From Achromobacter sp. AONIH1 (GTDB lineage: Bacteria; Pseudomonadota; Gammaproteobacteria; Burkholderiales; Burkholderiaceae_B): a stretch of DNA of 64,000 nt. Under the pieces are notes generated by a model. The model made no database searches, had not been told where the DNA came from, and was given only the letters and a program-made list of their open reading frames with translations. The position numbers were made by a program, and so were the translations under genes. Numbering within the stretch: position 1 is the stretch's first letter; each line of letters begins with the position of its first letter. This document shows, piece after piece, positions 62,814 to 64,000 of the stretch. The stretch covers positions 5,332,001 through 5,396,000 of the forward strand of contig NZ_CP026124.1 of assembly GCF_002902905.1 (NCBI RefSeq), given 5' to 3'.

Positions 62814-64000
62814 TCAGTGTTTGGCGATTTCAAGGTACTGCTCGACCGCCGTGCGGGCGAACAGCGGGTCGTTGATGTGGCAGGGCACGCGCACCAGGCG
62901 GCGGTCGGCGGTCTGCACCAGGTGCGTTTCCAGCGCGGTGAACAACGCGGCGTCGGCCTCCGGATCCCAGAAGGCCTGGCCCGGCGCGTCCAGCGCCGAC
63001 ACCCCGCCCTCGGGGATCAGGAAGCGCACCGGCCCGTCGCAGCGGTTCAGCCGGCTGGCGATCCACTCGCCCTGGCGGGCGTTCTCGGCGGGCGTGGTGC
63101 GCATCAGCGTCACCTGCGGATTGTGGGGATAGAACAGGCGGCCCTGGTAGCGTTCCGGCACGGTCTCCATGCCGCCGAAGTTCACCATGTCCAGCGCGCC
63201 GCAGGCGCCCACATAGGGCGCGCGCGTGCGCGCCACGGCGCCGAAGCGGTCCTCGGTGCAGGCCAGCACGCCGCCGAACAGGAAGTCGCAGACCTCGGTG
63301 GTTGTCAGGTCCAGCACGCCGGACAGCAGATGGCTGTCCAGCAGTTTTTCCATGGACTGGCCGCCGGTGCCGGTGGCGTGAAACACCAGGCAGTCGTAGT
63401 CCGGCTCCAGCAGCGGCACCACCTGCTGCACGCAGGCCGTGGTCACGCCGAACATGCTGATGCCGACGGCGGGACGGCTGTCGTTGTCCTGGGCCGCGCT
63501 GTCGGCCTGGCGGAACGCGCCGCCAATGGCGCCGGCGGCATTGGCCAGCACGCGGCGCGAGATGCGGTTCAGCCCGGCCACGTCGGTGACGGAGTACATC
63601 ATGGCGATGTCGGACGGCCCGACATAGGGCGCGACGTTGCCCGAAGCCATGGTCGATACCATCAGCTTGGGCACGCCGATGGGCAGCGCGCGCATGGCCG
63701 GCGTGATCAGCGCCGTGCCGCCCGAGCCGCCCAGGCCCAGCAGCGCGCCGATGCCGGCGTCGGCGGCGGCGTAGCGCTCGAAGGCCAGCGCCATGGCGGC
63801 GATGGCCGTGCCACGGTCGCCAGTGAACACCGCCTGCGCGCCGCCCGGATGACGGGCGGCCACCTCGCGGGCCTGCACGCGGGCGGCGCTGGACGCGCCG
63901 GTGGTGGACACGTCCACCGTCACCACGTCCAGACCGTCGCGCGCCAGCAGGCCGGCCACGTATTCGGCCTCATGGCCCTTGGTGTCGTAGGTGGCGGCCA
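62814..64000 (-). CDS. UPF0261/Tm-1-like ATP-binding protein (N-terminus beyond the window)
   Basis: About 395 residues visible; the frame is open to the right edge, and the first visible residues read [29 protein letters not shown], the usual start region of UPF0261 proteins, so only a few residues are missing. [36 protein letters not shown] and [20 protein letters not shown] are family blocks, with a second domain containing [27 protein letters not shown] and [19 protein letters not shown]. The plant Tm-1 N-terminal domain of this family binds viral replication protein; the bacterial function is unknown. It is followed closely by the TIM-barrel gene. Confidence 0.9.
   Translation of the reverse strand, partial: AATYDTKGHEAEYVAGLLARDGLDVVTVDVSTTGASSAARVQAREVAARHPGGAQAVFTGDRGTAIAAMALAFERYAAADAGIGALLGLGGSGGTALITPAMRALPIGVPKLMVSTMASGNVAPYVGPSDIAMMYSVTDVAGLNRISRRVLANAAGAIGGAFRQADSAAQDNDSRPAVGISMFGVTTACVQQVVPLLEPDYDCLVFHATGTGGQSMEKLLDSHLLSGVLDLTTTEVCDFLFGGVLACTEDRFGAVARTRAPYVGACGALDMVNFGGMETVPERYQGRLFYPHNPQVTLMRTTPAENARQGEWIASRLNRCDGPVRFLIPEGGVSALDAPGQAFWDPEADAALFTALETHLVQTADRRLVRVPCHINDPLFARTAVEQYLEIAKH

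Overview
The window is a GC-rich (about two thirds G+C by eye) betaproteobacterial chromosome segment. The exbB-exbD-lpxK-Trm112-kdsB-adk block, two orphan TctC/Bug binding proteins, a chromosomal hpa (homoprotocatechuate) cluster and hopanoid-type hpnCDE genes point to the Alcaligenaceae (Bordetella/Achromobacter group). This is inferred from gene content and order; no database was searched. No rRNA, tRNA, CRISPR array, integrase, transposase or insertion sequence was recognised.

Layout. 1-18.5 kb is mostly core: a truncated chemotaxis receptor, sodB, a very large exported ankyrin-repeat protein, xseA, then divergently exbB-exbD-lpxK, an IgaA-like membrane protein on the opposite strand, Trm112-kdsB-adk, an SDR dehydrogenase, murJ, an orphan FecR-like protein and rpsT. 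17.6-28 kb holds a LysR/LysA divergent pair, a five-gene sugar-acid catabolism unit (DapA-like, FadR-type GntR, IlvD/Edd dehydratase, Bug receptor, GarL-like aldolase), a GlxA-like regulator and an MFS transporter. 28-35.2 kb looks less GC-rich and carries a probable operon for a three-subunit biotin-dependent carboxylase with a keto-acid type carboxyltransferase, followed by a DUF485 protein and an ActP-like sodium:solute symporter, with a GntR/UTRA regulator next to it. 35.5-40.5 kb holds a 2-hydroxyacid dehydrogenase, a small secreted protein, a TSUP permease, radA and an unknown membrane protein.

40.6-47.2 kb is the lower homoprotocatechuate meta-cleavage pathway: HpaR regulator, then hpaE-hpaD on one strand and an HpaF-HpaG1 fusion, HpaG2, HpaH and HpaI on the other, with two AT-rich palindromic operators between. 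Together they convert homoprotocatechuate to pyruvate and succinic semialdehyde. 47.2-52.7 kb has an SDR, alr and the squalene genes hpnC-hpnD-hpnE. 53.2-57.9 kb is a compact, probably Fur-controlled five-gene operon (PepSY membrane protein, DUF2271 protein with an ApbE flavinylation motif, DUF4198 protein, ApbE, membrane-anchored flavodoxin reductase), best read as a transmembrane electron-transfer system; this is the least described system here. 57.9-64 kb holds a Bug receptor, a D-aminoacylase with a LysR regulator, an SRPBCC protein, and two adjacent genes matching the two halves of plant Tm-1-type proteins.

Control elements read directly from the sequence include several intrinsic terminators, a good rpsT promoter, a Fur-like box, candidate LysR, GntR and HpaR operators, a perfect inverted pair of DnaA-box-like sites upstream of exbB, and a dispersed GC-rich repeat family present in three full copies plus one partial copy.
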